In this document: positions 1 through 8,712 of the stretch, in pieces | Layout of the letters: the number at the start of each line of letters is the position of its first letter | Position numbering within the stretch: the stretch's first letter is position 1 | Origin: Parvularcula oceani | GTDB lineage: Bacteria > Pseudomonadota > Alphaproteobacteria > Caulobacterales > Parvularculaceae | Direction of reading: 5' to 3' | DNA length: 60,152 nt | Assembly: GCF_000733125.1 (NCBI RefSeq) | Contig: NZ_JPHU01000017.1 | Span: forward strand, 1 to 60,152 | Notes under the pieces: model-generated | The model's database searches: none | The model's input: only the letters and a program-made list of their open reading frames with translations | What the model was told of the DNA's origin: nothing | Program-made: the position numbers and the translations under genes

Positions 1-3000
1 TTGCCGTTCGCGTCATAGGCCGGCGCTGCAGGGCCCACCTTGTCGTACTGGTTGAGCGCGTTCGCATCGTACTCCACCGAACCGAACGCCGCGCCGGCAG
101 CCTGCGGCGTCCACAGCAGGGCGCTGCCGCCGGAGGGCAGGGCAGGCAGGTTGTCGTTCACCGCGCTCGTCAGCAGCTGACCCACCCCATTCGAGGTGAA
201 CGACCACGCAGCCGACTCGCCGCTGCCGAAGGCGACGCCGAGTCCCGAGAGCATGCCCCGATCCTCGTAGTCGAAGCTCGCGCTCACGCCATTGCCGTAG
301 GACAGTGTCTTGCGCCGCGAAAGCACGTCGTAGTCGACCGACAGGAGCTCGCCGCGAGCGCCGTAGAGGGTAGATGGCACATCTGTCCCATCGACCCGAT
401 GGGGTGCCTCATTCGCCGCGATGATTCGGTTCAGGGCATCGTAGGCGAAGTCTACGCTCCAGTCGTCAGGGTAGGTCATCCTAGTGACGTTGCCCGCCGC
501 ATCGTAGGCGTAGGAGACGGACATCTCGCAGTCAGGGTCGTCGAGGCTCGAGAACGCAGTCGGCTTGTGGTGACATTTCTGCACCAGCCGTCCCGCTCCG
601 TCATAGGCGTAGCGCTGCTGCACGCCGCGGTGCTCGTCGAAAACCTTTCGGTCGACTAGATCGTAGCCGAAGGTGAAGTTCTTACTGTCGCTATCATCTC
701 GGACCGGAACGATGCGCTTCTCGAGCCGGTCTAGAGCGTCATAAACATATTCAATCTTATCATTCGCGCGGGTGCGCTTGATGTTGACATTGCCGTTTGC
801 ATCGTAGGTCAGCTCTTCGAAGCTGCTGTCAGGGAAAGTCGTTCGCTTGAGGCGATCATGGCCGTCATAGGCGTAGTCCGTCAGATTGCCGTTCGCATCG
901 CGCACCCAGTCGACCTGGCCCGACAGCGTATGATCCTGCTCCCTGTAACAACTCTGCAGGATATCGGCCGCTGCGTTGTACTGGGTGCGCATGGCGGCGC
1001 AGTCCAGGGTGGCGCCCGTACCGCCGTCGTTCCCTCGCCAGCCTCTGATCACCTTCGTGACCTGATCGGCAGCATCGTAGACCGTTCGTGTTTTTCGTCC
1101 CTCCGCATCGATTGCCACGATGGCGCGGCCTTCCGCATCGTAACGCGTCTGCGATACGTAACCGTCAGCATCGGTCACCGAGGAGGGGCGGCCGACTTCG
1201 TCGTAGGAGAAGGTGGTGACGATCCAGAAGTTCTGGTTGGCATGGTTCGCGTTGCTGCAGGAGCCGACGAGATCGGCAGGCAGACTCGTGTCCCGCGCGC
1301 GCAGGCAGGTCTTGATGAGGAGGCCGTCCTCGTCAAAGACATTGACGGAGACCGGGGCTCCATGTGGACCGCTCCCGTCTGGGTCGGCGGTTCGCACGTA
1401 GATTGGACGGCGCAGGGCATCGAATTCGGCGACCGAAATGTCGACGACGTCGCTGCGGGGCCCGTCGATCTCGATGACGTTGCCGACCGCATCTTGATTG
1501 AAGGACGTGCGGTAAGAGAGGGCGGTATCCTGGCAGCCCAAGGTCACCGATCTCACGTCGAATTTCTTCGAAGAGCTGACGCCGCTCGCATGGGGGTTCC
1601 AGTACTCGTAGCAAGTCTCCTCGCCCTCCGCATTGATCATCCGCGTCGGCAGATGGAACTGGTGCGGCGAGTAGAGGAGCTGGACAAACGCATTATCCGG
1701 CGTGACGGACGAGTAGGCGGTGTAACGATATTCCGTCTCAGGACGCCGGCCGTCCACAGTCGGCCGCAGGATCGTCCTGATGCCGCCATGAGCGTAGTAG
1801 AAGATGTTGTAAACGCCCTGCCGCGCATCCGTGATCTGGCGCACGTCGCCATGGCGGCCGAAGGTCGTATCGTAAACTCTCGTGACTTCGATCCGGTCGC
1901 TCGGAGTGTCGCTGGCGATCCGCGTCTCGCGATCGACGTTGAAATAGGCATCGTAGCCGAACTCGATGATGCGACCGCCTGGTGATACTTCGCGGTCGGT
2001 CAGGCCCAGATGGTTGCGGTGTATCGTTTCCATACGGCCGAGGGCATCCATGTGCCTCGTAGTCCGTGCGCGGCGGTCTGTGATGACTGTGCTCTCGTGC
2101 CCCAGGGGATCGATCGAGACGGTTCGGATCCGGCTTTCTCCTGCGCCCACGCCATGGACTGCAGATCTCGTGACGGAGCCGAGCTCATCCTCGATTGAGA
2201 CGGCCTGCCCGAGGTCGTTGAAGGCGATAGTTGAGGCCGGCGTCGTCGGCTCGCTCGGCTTGAACAGCTCGGTGACTGTCGGCACGTAGAGGAACTCGTC
2301 TGCCGTACCGGCGAGGGCGGGCGTGTAGGCCCACGACTCCCCGGCCGCATCCCGATAGGATGTGATCATCGACAGGTTCGTGATGTTGACCGTCGTTTGA
2401 ATCATCTGGTCGCTGCGCTGGCCAGGCACCGTCTCCCGACTTGCCTCCAGCTTCTTGTCCGTCTCGTACGCAACGGTGCGCCCACTGTCGTCGGCAACAT
2501 TGATGAAAGCGCCGTCTTCGCTAACGCTGACGGTGATCGATCGGCCGATGGAGTTCGCCATGTGGCGGAGAAGGCCGCCATTGTCCCAAGTGTAATAAAC
2601 TTCCACTCCGGATCGGAACTTCCACCGGTCGCCGAAGAAGCGTCGTTCGGAGATGGGATAGGATTTCGACACATTGGTAAAGTCGATGATGTCGCCGCCT
2701 TTCGATTCAAGACGGAAGGAGATGTCAGTGTAGTCGAAGCTGTACTGCTGAGGCTGGAGAGGAAGCTTCGGCACACCGGTCTGCGTCAGGCGAGCAAGAG
2801 TCCCGACAGGCGGTTCGAAAGAGCCGTCCGGCAGTTTCAGATAACTTCCGGGAGCAGGGCCGCCAGTGACATTGACCGCGTTCTCGTAGAGGGCCCCGTC
2901 GAACCAGGCGGCGATTGCCATCGACAGAACCCGATCGGCGAAGTCCGGTGACCCCGTGTTCAGGTCGTTGAGCATGCGGATAGCGAGTGCAAGCCGAGCT

Positions 3001-5567
3001 GCGCCGATCGCGTCGCCACTCCCGAGGCCTCGCTGGGTATCGCTGGTGATGGTTGCAGACAGTTCGACGCTCTGCTTCACGCCTGCGAGCTTTGTCGTGG
3101 TGTTGGTTGTGGTGCTCGTAAATCCTGTCTCAACCGTACCTGTTTCCACGGTTTTGGACTTGTCGAAATCCAGAGTCGAGCGGGTCGGTCCGAGATCATA
3201 GGACAGGCCATAGGCCAGCGACATCGGAAACTCTCCGGATCCAGTGACCAACGGCGCACCTATAGGAAGGTTCAGGGCGCCGCTCGCAGGATCAATCTCG
3301 GCGCGGAAGTCGAACGCCTCCGGATCCTGCTGGAGTTCATGCGCCTCGAGGGCGGCCTTGGCAGGGTCGACGCCGCTCGGAACGCCGGCTCCTCCGCCCT
3401 TCCTGACCGCGAACGTGTTGTCGCTGGTGAGCCCGGCATTCATGTAGACGAGACTCGAGACTCGCGCTCCCGGCTCGTACACATAAGCCGGGATGTAGTG
3501 AAACTGGTAGTCGAACCCGTCCACGGACCGTCCCACCTCACCTGATCTCGGAACGATGACATCATAACCCGCGGAGAGGAGGTCGCTGAGGTACTGCCTG
3601 TGCAGAGAGGTGTAGCCGCTGCCGAGCTGCCCGAGATCGCTGCTCGTCCGAAGCCGAACCAGGCTCTGCCCCTTCGCCGTCGCCACCCGGAAAAGGCTGA
3701 CGGCGGAGACCGCATCCGGCGCAGCATAGTGGCGCCGGATAGCTCCTCCCTCCAAGGCACTGGCCAACAAGCTGAGCGTCTCGAAGTTGGCGGCCTCTTT
3801 GGCTGCGTCACCCTCATGGTCGATAAGGCTGGTCCGACTGATCAGGGTGACAGGAGTGCCGCGCTGCTCCCCGCGGATGTCTTCGATGAAGCCGAACTGA
3901 CCATGTTGGCGGATACTGACATTGGCGACGCCTTCTTGGAGGCGAAGAAGCGAGCCGGTCTCGCTGTGAAGTTTCTGAGCCGCCAGCGTAGAGTCACGGC
4001 CCTCCCAGAGCAGCATCCGGTTCCGGCAAGTGGCGGTGCTGCAACCGATTTGATGATCGCTCTCGGAAGAAAGCTGCTGCTGCAAATAGGTCTCGAGGCC
4101 AGTTCCGCCGCGCCCCGGCTGCGCGATCAGTGAAATGACCGTAGGAAAACGGAGGGGGAGCCCGTCACTTCCACGCTCCCAGTCCTGCTCTCCGCCATTG
4201 TATCTCTGGACCCAGACCCGAGGATGGAACGTCTGGACAAGGTCGCCGTATGCGCCGCCTCCTGCGGCGTAAGGGAAGTCGACAGCGTAGTGAAGGTAGC
4301 GGTTTCCGGCTATGGAGTAGTTGACCGCTGTTCCGTCCGCAATTTTCTTCGTCCCGACATAGAGGCTCGGAAGCTGGGAGGGGTTGCTTGCGCGATAATC
4401 GATCTCGGAGGCGGTGACGATGCGGAGCCGTTGGCCGTAGACTTCGTCAAGGAAGAGAGTTGCCGGCAGGACGCCTGCGAAATTCATGTGGATCTTGACT
4501 CGGAACTGATCCGGTATGTCTCCGACTGCGGCTGAAAAACCGCTCGCCTTGGTATAGATCCCTCCGGGGCCCGAACCTGGCTCCGCCCAAGCTGCGAAGG
4601 CCGCAGGGTCCGACCTTCGGCCGAAGGTTTCGGCAGCGGAACCCCAGTCGGGCTGACCTTTCAGGATGTCGATCAGTTCCATCGACTTCCCATTGAGGGC
4701 TGTGTCCACATCGGCGAAGGATACGTTGCGATATTCGGTCGACGAATAGGGGCTTCCAAGGGCCGCCTTGGCCGCACTTGCGCATTGTACGCCTTGTTCC
4801 ATGCACGGATTGAAGGACTGCGAGCGGTCAGCGATCGTGAGGCTCGGATCCCATGAGGCGCTTCCGCCACCCGTCTCGACCCAGGCGTGGCCGACTTGAA
4901 TTTGACTCGTGCCGGAAAGCAGCTGGGTCCTGTTGCAGTCTAGGGCAGCGCCCCCCTGCATGGCGATCGGAATGCCGCCATCGGCGAAGGCTCGGCAGAG
5001 CACATCCTCGCGGATCTGGAGCGAGGTATTGCCTGATGCGGGCGCAACCTCGAGACCTGCCCAATAGGCAGCGTTGGCGACAGAGACAGAGAGCATCCCG
5101 ATCGCGATCTTGGCGTCGATGCCTTTCTCGATCAGCAGCTTCTGCAGGAGGTTCGCCTGGTCGAAGGCCGTCCCTGACTGGTCCAGAAGCGTCGCATTCG
5201 CCCCCTTCGCCAACCCGAAGCGAAACTCCGTCCCGACATTGTTCAGGACATAGGCATGGGCGTCGCGAATGAACGCCTCAGGCGTGTCGGCCGAGCGCCA
5301 GATGTTGTCGGCCAGCGTCGAGACATGCACATCGGCCTGTTCCGCCGCCGTCTGCCCATCCGTATGGGTGGTGCTGGAGCCGAGGCGAGAGTAGGCAGCC
5401 GACGGTGTCACGGGAGCCCCCTCCAGGCGCTCGAAGCCAGGCAGTTCCTGCGCGGCAGCCGAACCGGAGACCCCGGCTGCCAAGGCTGCAGACGCAAGAA
5501 GAGCGGCCAGCGTTGCGCCGGCGCAGGACAGTGAAGGTTTCGAACGTCTGGTGGCGGGCATCGGCAT
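1..5567 (-). CDS. Giant secreted YD/RHS-repeat protein with transglutaminase-like domain (3' end outside window)
   Basis: An open frame of about 1,855 codons that is still open at the window edge. The chosen ATG (5567) has AGGA just upstream and begins a clear signal peptide (hydrophobic stretch, then SAAAQ). Around residues 105-240 is a transglutaminase-like region: a helix with FDQANLL near 132, GHAWVE near 227 and WDPSL near 239. These match the His and Asp of the usual Cys-His-Asp triad, while the Cys position appears to be Ala (GTAFDQ), so catalysis is doubtful. From about residue 1,050 onward come YD/RHS repeats such as YDANGN and YDALDRLEKR, which in this family build a large beta-shell. 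The variable C-terminal domain that usually gives RHS proteins their activity is not in the window. It is probably exported, and the divergent type II secretion operon at 8713-18100 is a possible route. The function is not identifiable. Confidence 0.9.
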   Translation of the reverse strand, partial: MPMPATRRSKPSLSCAGATLAALLASAALAAGVSGSAAAQELPGFERLEGAPVTPSAAYSRLGSSTTHTDGQTAAEQADVHVSTLADNIWRSADTPEAFIRDAHAYVLNNVGTEFRFGLAKGANATLLDQSGTAFDQANLLQKLLIEKGIDAKIAIGMLSVSVANAAYWAGLEVAPASGNTSLQIREDVLCRAFADGGIPIAMQGGAALDCNRTQLLSGTSQIQVGHAWVETGGGSASWDPSLTIADRSQSFNPCMEQGVQCASAAKAALGSPYSSTEYRNVSFADVDTALNGKSMELIDILKGQPDWGSAAETFGRRSDPAAFAAWAEPGSGPGGIYTKASGFSAAVGDIPDQFRVKIHMNFAGVLPATLFLDEVYGQRLRIVTASEIDYRASNPSQLPSLYVGTKKIADGTAVNYSIAGNRYLHYAVDFPYAAGGGAYGDLVQTFHPRVWVQRYNGGEQDWERGSDGLPLRFPTVISLIAQPGRGGTGLETYLQQQLSSESDHQIGCSTATCRNRMLLWEGRDSTLAAQKLHSETGSLLRLQEGVANVSIRQHGQFGFIEDIRGEQRGTPVTLISRTSLIDHEGDAAKEAANFETLSLLASALEGGAIRRHYAAPDAVSAVSLFRVATAKGQSLVRLRTSSDLGQLGSGYTSLHRQYLSDLLSAGYDVIVPRSGEVGRSVDGFDYQFHYIPAYVYEPGARVSSLVYMNAGLTSDNTFAVRKGGGAGVPSGVDPAKAALEAHELQQDPEAFDFRAEIDPASGALNLPIGAPLVTGSGEFPMSLAYGLSYDLGPTRSTLDFDKSKTVETGTVETGFTSTTTNTTTKLAGVKQSVELSATITSDTQRGLGSGDAIGAARLALAIRMLNDLNTGSPDFADRVLSMAIAAWFDGALYENAVNVTGGPAPGSYLKLPDGSFEPPVGTLARLTQTGVPKLPLQPQQYSFDYTDISFRLESKGGDIIDFTNVSKSYPISERRFFGDRWKFRSGVEVYYTWDNGGLLRHMANSIGRSITVSVSEDGAFINVADDSGRTVAYETDKKLEASRETVPGQRSDQMIQTTVNITNLSMITSYRDAAGESWAYTPALAGTADEFLYVPTVTELFKPSEPTTPASTIAFNDLGQAVSIEDELGSVTRSAVHGVGAGESRIRTVSIDPLGHESTVITDRRARTTRHMDALGRMETIHRNHLGLTDREVSPGGRIIEFGYDAYFNVDRETRIASDTPSDRIEVTRVYDTTFGRHGDVRQITDARQGVYNIFYYAHGGIRTILRPTVDGRRPETEYRYTAYSSVTPDNAFVQLLYSPHQFHLPTRMINAEGEETCYEYWNPHASGVSSSKKFDVRSVTLGCQDTALSYRTSFNQDAVGNVIEIDGPRSDVVDISVAEFDALRRPIYVRTADPDGSGPHGAPVSVNVFDEDGLLIKTCLRARDTSLPADLVGSCSNANHANQNFWIVTTFSYDEVGRPSSVTDADGYVSQTRYDAEGRAIVAIDAEGRKTRTVYDAADQVTKVIRGWRGNDGGTGATLDCAAMRTQYNAAADILQSCYREQDHTLSGQVDWVRDANGNLTDYAYDGHDRLKRTTFPDSSFEELTYDANGNVNIKRTRANDKIEYVYDALDRLEKRIVPVRDDSDSKNFTFGYDLVDRKVFDEHRGVQQRYAYDGAGRLVQKCHHKPTAFSSLDDPDCEMSVSYAYDAAGNVTRMTYPDDWSVDFAYDALNRIIAANEAPHRVDGTDVPSTLYGARGELLSVDYDVLSRRKTLSYGNGVSASFDYEDRGMLSGLGVAFGSGESAAWSFTSNGVGQLLTSAVNDNLPALPSGGSALLWTPQAAGAAFGSVEYDANALNQYDKVGPAAPAYDANG

Positions 5568-5890
5568 CTCGTCCTGCGGGGCGACAAGGTTTGGCGGGCG
5601 GGTAATGGCTGAGAACACTAACGGCCTCGATCAGCGGGCGGTGGTTCGTACGATGGACGAAGCGAGACCGAACACTTTGGCCGTCGCCGCTCCGGCGCTG
5701 CAACCGGACGAGAGTGTTTCGTCACGACCTGGAAGAGTACAATCCGACGTCTCGGCGTCCGTGCCACTGCTTTCCCACCACCGGGAAAGAGCGAGGTTTA
5801 GGGAGTCAGCGCCCAGCACCGCCCCTGAACGAAGGGAGGAACGGGAGCCTGCTTCCGACAAGCAGTCATACACGGTCATGGGCACTGCCC
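5568..5890. other. Intergenic stretch between the RHS and Calx-beta genes
   Basis: A 323-base gap between two minus-strand genes. I see no convincing gene or transposon remnant. It should hold the promoter of the RHS gene, but I cannot point to a clear -35/-10 pair. The only strong local signal is the AGGA box before the RHS start codon. Confidence 0.4.
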
Positions 5891-8254
5891 TCACTGGAGA
5901 ACGATCGGAGGCTGACCACCACCACCACCACCACCACCGCCCCCAGAGGGAGGAGGAACCGTCAGTGTCACCGTGGCGGTGTCGGACTTTCCCTTGCCGT
6001 CGGTAATGGTGTAGCGGAAGGTTGAAACGCCGTATTCCCTCGCCCAGATCCAGATCGATCCGCTGCCGGAAGGTGCGACACTTCCGTTCGTTGGCTGCGT
6101 CACCGACGTGATGGTCAGGCTGTCTCCGTCCGGGTCCGAATCATTGCCGATGACATATCTGTAAGCCTCTTGGTAACGCGTCAGAGTCACCGAATCGTTC
6201 CTGGCGACCGGCGGGTCGTTTGGCGGCTGCTTGATTGTGCCCAAGCCACGGCTGTCGGCGATCGTCGCGCCGCCAGTGGCGTTGGAGAGGCGCAGCTCGA
6301 GAGTTTCGTTGCCCTCGCTCCAGTTGTTGTCGGGCTGAGTCGGAACCTCGACGACCCGGGAGGTGGTAGTCGGCGTGAAGCCCAAGCTGCCCGACCGCTG
6401 GGTGTAGTCGCTCCCGGCCGTGGCAGAGACGTTGGCGGTGGCGTAGCTGATGTGATGATCGCGCTGCGTCGCACCCGTTTTGGTGATGGTGAAGCGTAAT
6501 CTGCCGCCTTCGGTGACTGACGGGTTGTTGACCGCGAACTTCGGCGCAGGGTCGTCGTTCTGGATCTGCCCCTCTCCGCGACTGTCGGCGATCGTCGCGC
6601 CGCCGGTTGCTGAGCTTAGGTTCAGACGGACAGTCTCATTGCCTTCGTAGACGCTATCCTCTCGCGTCTGCACCGTGACGTTACGAGAACTCGTGTGAGG
6701 GGGGAAGGTAATCGTCCCCGACTTTGCATCATAGTCGTCGGCGGTTGCGGATGCGTTCGCGGTGGCAAAGTTTACTTTGTGGCTCAATGCGCTGTCGCCG
6801 CTCAGCGTGATCTCGAAGGCGAGTTGTCCGCCTTCTGAGACCGACGGATCGCTGACGCGGAAGGCAGGTACACTTTCGTCATCGACGATCTCGCCGATCG
6901 CGCGGCTGTCCGAGATACCCAGTCCGTTGGTCGCGTTCGCCAGGTTGACGTTGAAGACTTCGGTAGCTTCATAGACGGTGTCTTGCCGGACATTTACAGC
7001 AAAAGTCTTTTCCGTTTCGCCTGGAGCGAAGGTGAGCGTTCCGTTCTCGGCGTCGTAGTCCGTACCAGCCTGCGCCGTCGAGTTGCTGGTTGCGAAGTCG
7101 ATCTTGTGACTTTTCGAACTGGAGCGGTTTAGGGAGACCGTGAATTCGAGCGAGCCCCCCTCCTGAGCGCTATCGTCACCGACGCGCACCGACACCGGAT
7201 CGTCATCCGCGATGCGGCCGTCTCCGTGATCATCTCCGATCATGGCGCCGTTGGTCGGAGAACCGATCATGAGGTAAACATACTCGACTCCCTCGTGGAT
7301 CTCGTCTTGGGTGATAGCCACCCTGACTTCCTTTTCGGTCTGCCCGACCGGGAAGGTCAGAGTGCCCGAGGTCGCCGTATAGTCGTCGCTCGACACGGTC
7401 GGGTGGTTCTGAGTCTCGTAATCGACCCTGTGCTCTACCGAGCTGACACGGTCTAAGGTGACCGTGAATATCAACTCACCGCCTTCCGTCGCTCTCGGGT
7501 CGTCGACGAAGAAGCTTGGCGCCCCATCAGTGTTCCCGATCGCACCGATCGCAACGGTCTTCGCGCCACCCGGAACGCAATTGGGGGCTTGGTCCGTGAG
7601 CTCGATCTCCAGCGTGAGGTCATCCGCATAGACACCATCAACCTTTGTGGAGAGGCCGACGATGACACAGTTTGGCTCGTCGCACCCGATAAGCACGTCG
7701 TTCCCATCGGTACCAATGACTCGCCTGCCGGTCTCGGTGAATTCTATGCTGCCGGTCTTGGAGCCAAAATAGTTCGTCCCATGCTTGGCGCTGCCGTCGC
7801 TGATCGTGTAGTTCGCAGCGACGGGTGCCTCCTTGCCCCCTCGCTTGACGGCGAAGAGAAGCAACCCTCCTTCTGGAGTGTAAGCATTTTCGACAGTGAG
7901 ATGGGGGCCCCCGACGACCGCCACTTCTTTCCGGTTGCCGGCCGCATCATAGCGGAAGCTCTTCGCCGGATCGCAGGCGTTACTCGTGCCGCCCTGAAGC
8001 CACTCGGTTGAGATTAACCGCCCTAGGGCATCATAGCCGTGGCTAACGACATCCTGCGCATGCGCCGCGCAGGCATGGAGCGACATCAGAGCCGTACCAC
8101 TCATGACGCTGAAGCGCAGACGCGCCCGCAGCCGACCGCCCCCGCTCGAGCGGATCCACCGTCCGTTCACCAAGGATTTGCCCTCGCCCAATGTTCCCGG
8201 AAACAACCATCCGCGAATTCTAAACTGGTTGCAAGATGGAAATCGAAGAACCAT
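5891..8254 (-). CDS. Secreted Calx-beta repeat protein with a short YD head
   Basis: 787 residues from the furthest start, but no ribosome site is visible there. A GTG at 8170 gives a better signal peptide (Arg-rich segment, hydrophobic MSGTALMSLHACA, AHAQ cleavage site) and is the more likely start. After the signal come two YD units (YDALGRL near 74, YDAAGN near 102). About five Calx-beta repeats follow, with EGG motifs near residues 128, 257, 365, 470 and 580, a fold that usually binds calcium in adhesins. One RTX-like nonapeptide (GTDGNDVLIG, near 181) sits between the first two. A cadherin-like domain (residues about 687-765) precedes a run of ten glycines and the end. The YD head suggests a relationship with the neighbouring RHS protein. 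Adhesion or matrix binding is inferred from the family only. Confidence 0.88.
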   Translation of the reverse strand: MVLRFPSCNQFRIRGWLFPGTLGEGKSLVNGRWIRSSGGGRLRARLRFSVMSGTALMSLHACAAHAQDVVSHGYDALGRLISTEWLQGGTSNACDPAKSFRYDAAGNRKEVAVVGGPHLTVENAYTPEGGLLLFAVKRGGKEAPVAANYTISDGSAKHGTNYFGSKTGSIEFTETGRRVIGTDGNDVLIGCDEPNCVIVGLSTKVDGVYADDLTLEIELTDQAPNCVPGGAKTVAIGAIGNTDGAPSFFVDDPRATEGGELIFTVTLDRVSSVEHRVDYETQNHPTVSSDDYTATSGTLTFPVGQTEKEVRVAITQDEIHEGVEYVYLMIGSPTNGAMIGDDHGDGRIADDDPVSVRVGDDSAQEGGSLEFTVSLNRSSSKSHKIDFATSNSTAQAGTDYDAENGTLTFAPGETEKTFAVNVRQDTVYEATEVFNVNLANATNGLGISDSRAIGEIVDDESVPAFRVSDPSVSEGGQLAFEITLSGDSALSHKVNFATANASATADDYDAKSGTITFPPHTSSRNVTVQTREDSVYEGNETVRLNLSSATGGATIADSRGEGQIQNDDPAPKFAVNNPSVTEGGRLRFTITKTGATQRDHHISYATANVSATAGSDYTQRSGSLGFTPTTTSRVVEVPTQPDNNWSEGNETLELRLSNATGGATIADSRGLGTIKQPPNDPPVARNDSVTLTRYQEAYRYVIGNDSDPDGDSLTITSVTQPTNGSVAPSGSGSIWIWAREYGVSTFRYTITDGKGKSDTATVTLTVPPPSGGGGGGGGGGQPPIVLQ
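5915..5938. repeat. Trinucleotide microsatellite (ACC)8 encoding poly-glycine
   Basis: Eight uninterrupted ACC units on the plus strand (GGT on the coding strand). They lie inside the ten-glycine tail of the Calx-beta gene. Units of three would change tail length without breaking the frame. Confidence 0.9.
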
Positions 8255-8283
8255 AATTGTGCGTGGCAGGGATAGGGTGCGAG

Positions 8284-8661
8284 ATGCGAAATCGAGTGAT
8301 GGGTGCAGGGGTCATTTGCCTTGTGCTTGGCGCAGGCGGGCCGGCCGCGGCGCAAGCGGCCGGACAGCACGGCTGCGAGCGGCCGCGGGAGCTTGAGCTT
8401 TCCGAGCCAGTGGCGAACCAGTCGGAGCTAGAGCGCCTCGAGGCTGTTCACGTGCAGTACAGGAAGGAGAGCACGGCTTACATGAAGTGCTTGTCGGACT
8501 TCTTTGACGCAAACTACAGTGATCTGCCTCCGGAAGAACGTGAGGCGTTGGCTGCGGCCTTCCGGGCGGAGGCCGACCACCTAGACCGTAGCGTTCGTCA
8601 CTGGAACATGCTCGTGCAGAACATTGTGGCGACTGACGAGGGGCAGCCTCGGGACGACTAG
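8284..8661 (+). CDS. Small secreted protein of unknown function
   Basis: 125 residues from the ATG at 8284, chosen because it begins a good signal peptide (MRNRVMGAGVICLVLGAG, then AAAQA); an upstream GTG at 8257 lacks one. The mature part is hydrophilic and helical, with two cysteines and many Glu/Arg residues. I recognise no family. It lies between the divergent Calx-beta gene and gspE, only 51 bases before gspE, so it may be the first gene of the secretion operon or a periplasmic accessory. The function is unknown. Confidence 0.75.
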   Translation: MRNRVMGAGVICLVLGAGGPAAAQAAGQHGCERPRELELSEPVANQSELERLEAVHVQYRKESTAYMKCLSDFFDANYSDLPPEEREALAAAFRAEADHLDRSVRHWNMLVQNIVATDEGQPRDD

Positions 8662-8712
8662 AGGAGGCGCTTTGGCAGTCCGGGGCCTGCCGCGATATCG
8701 GCGTTGGGAGCC

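Noticed and set aside
858-1985. Long plus-strand open frame opposite the RHS gene
   Set aside because: It lies fully antisense to a clear RHS coding sequence, has no ribosome site, and its composition is that of the complement of YD repeats.
5551-6006. Plus-strand frame with a His-rich run (eight His codons)
   Set aside because: The His run is the complement of the poly-glycine codons of the Calx-beta gene; no start signal and no family likeness.
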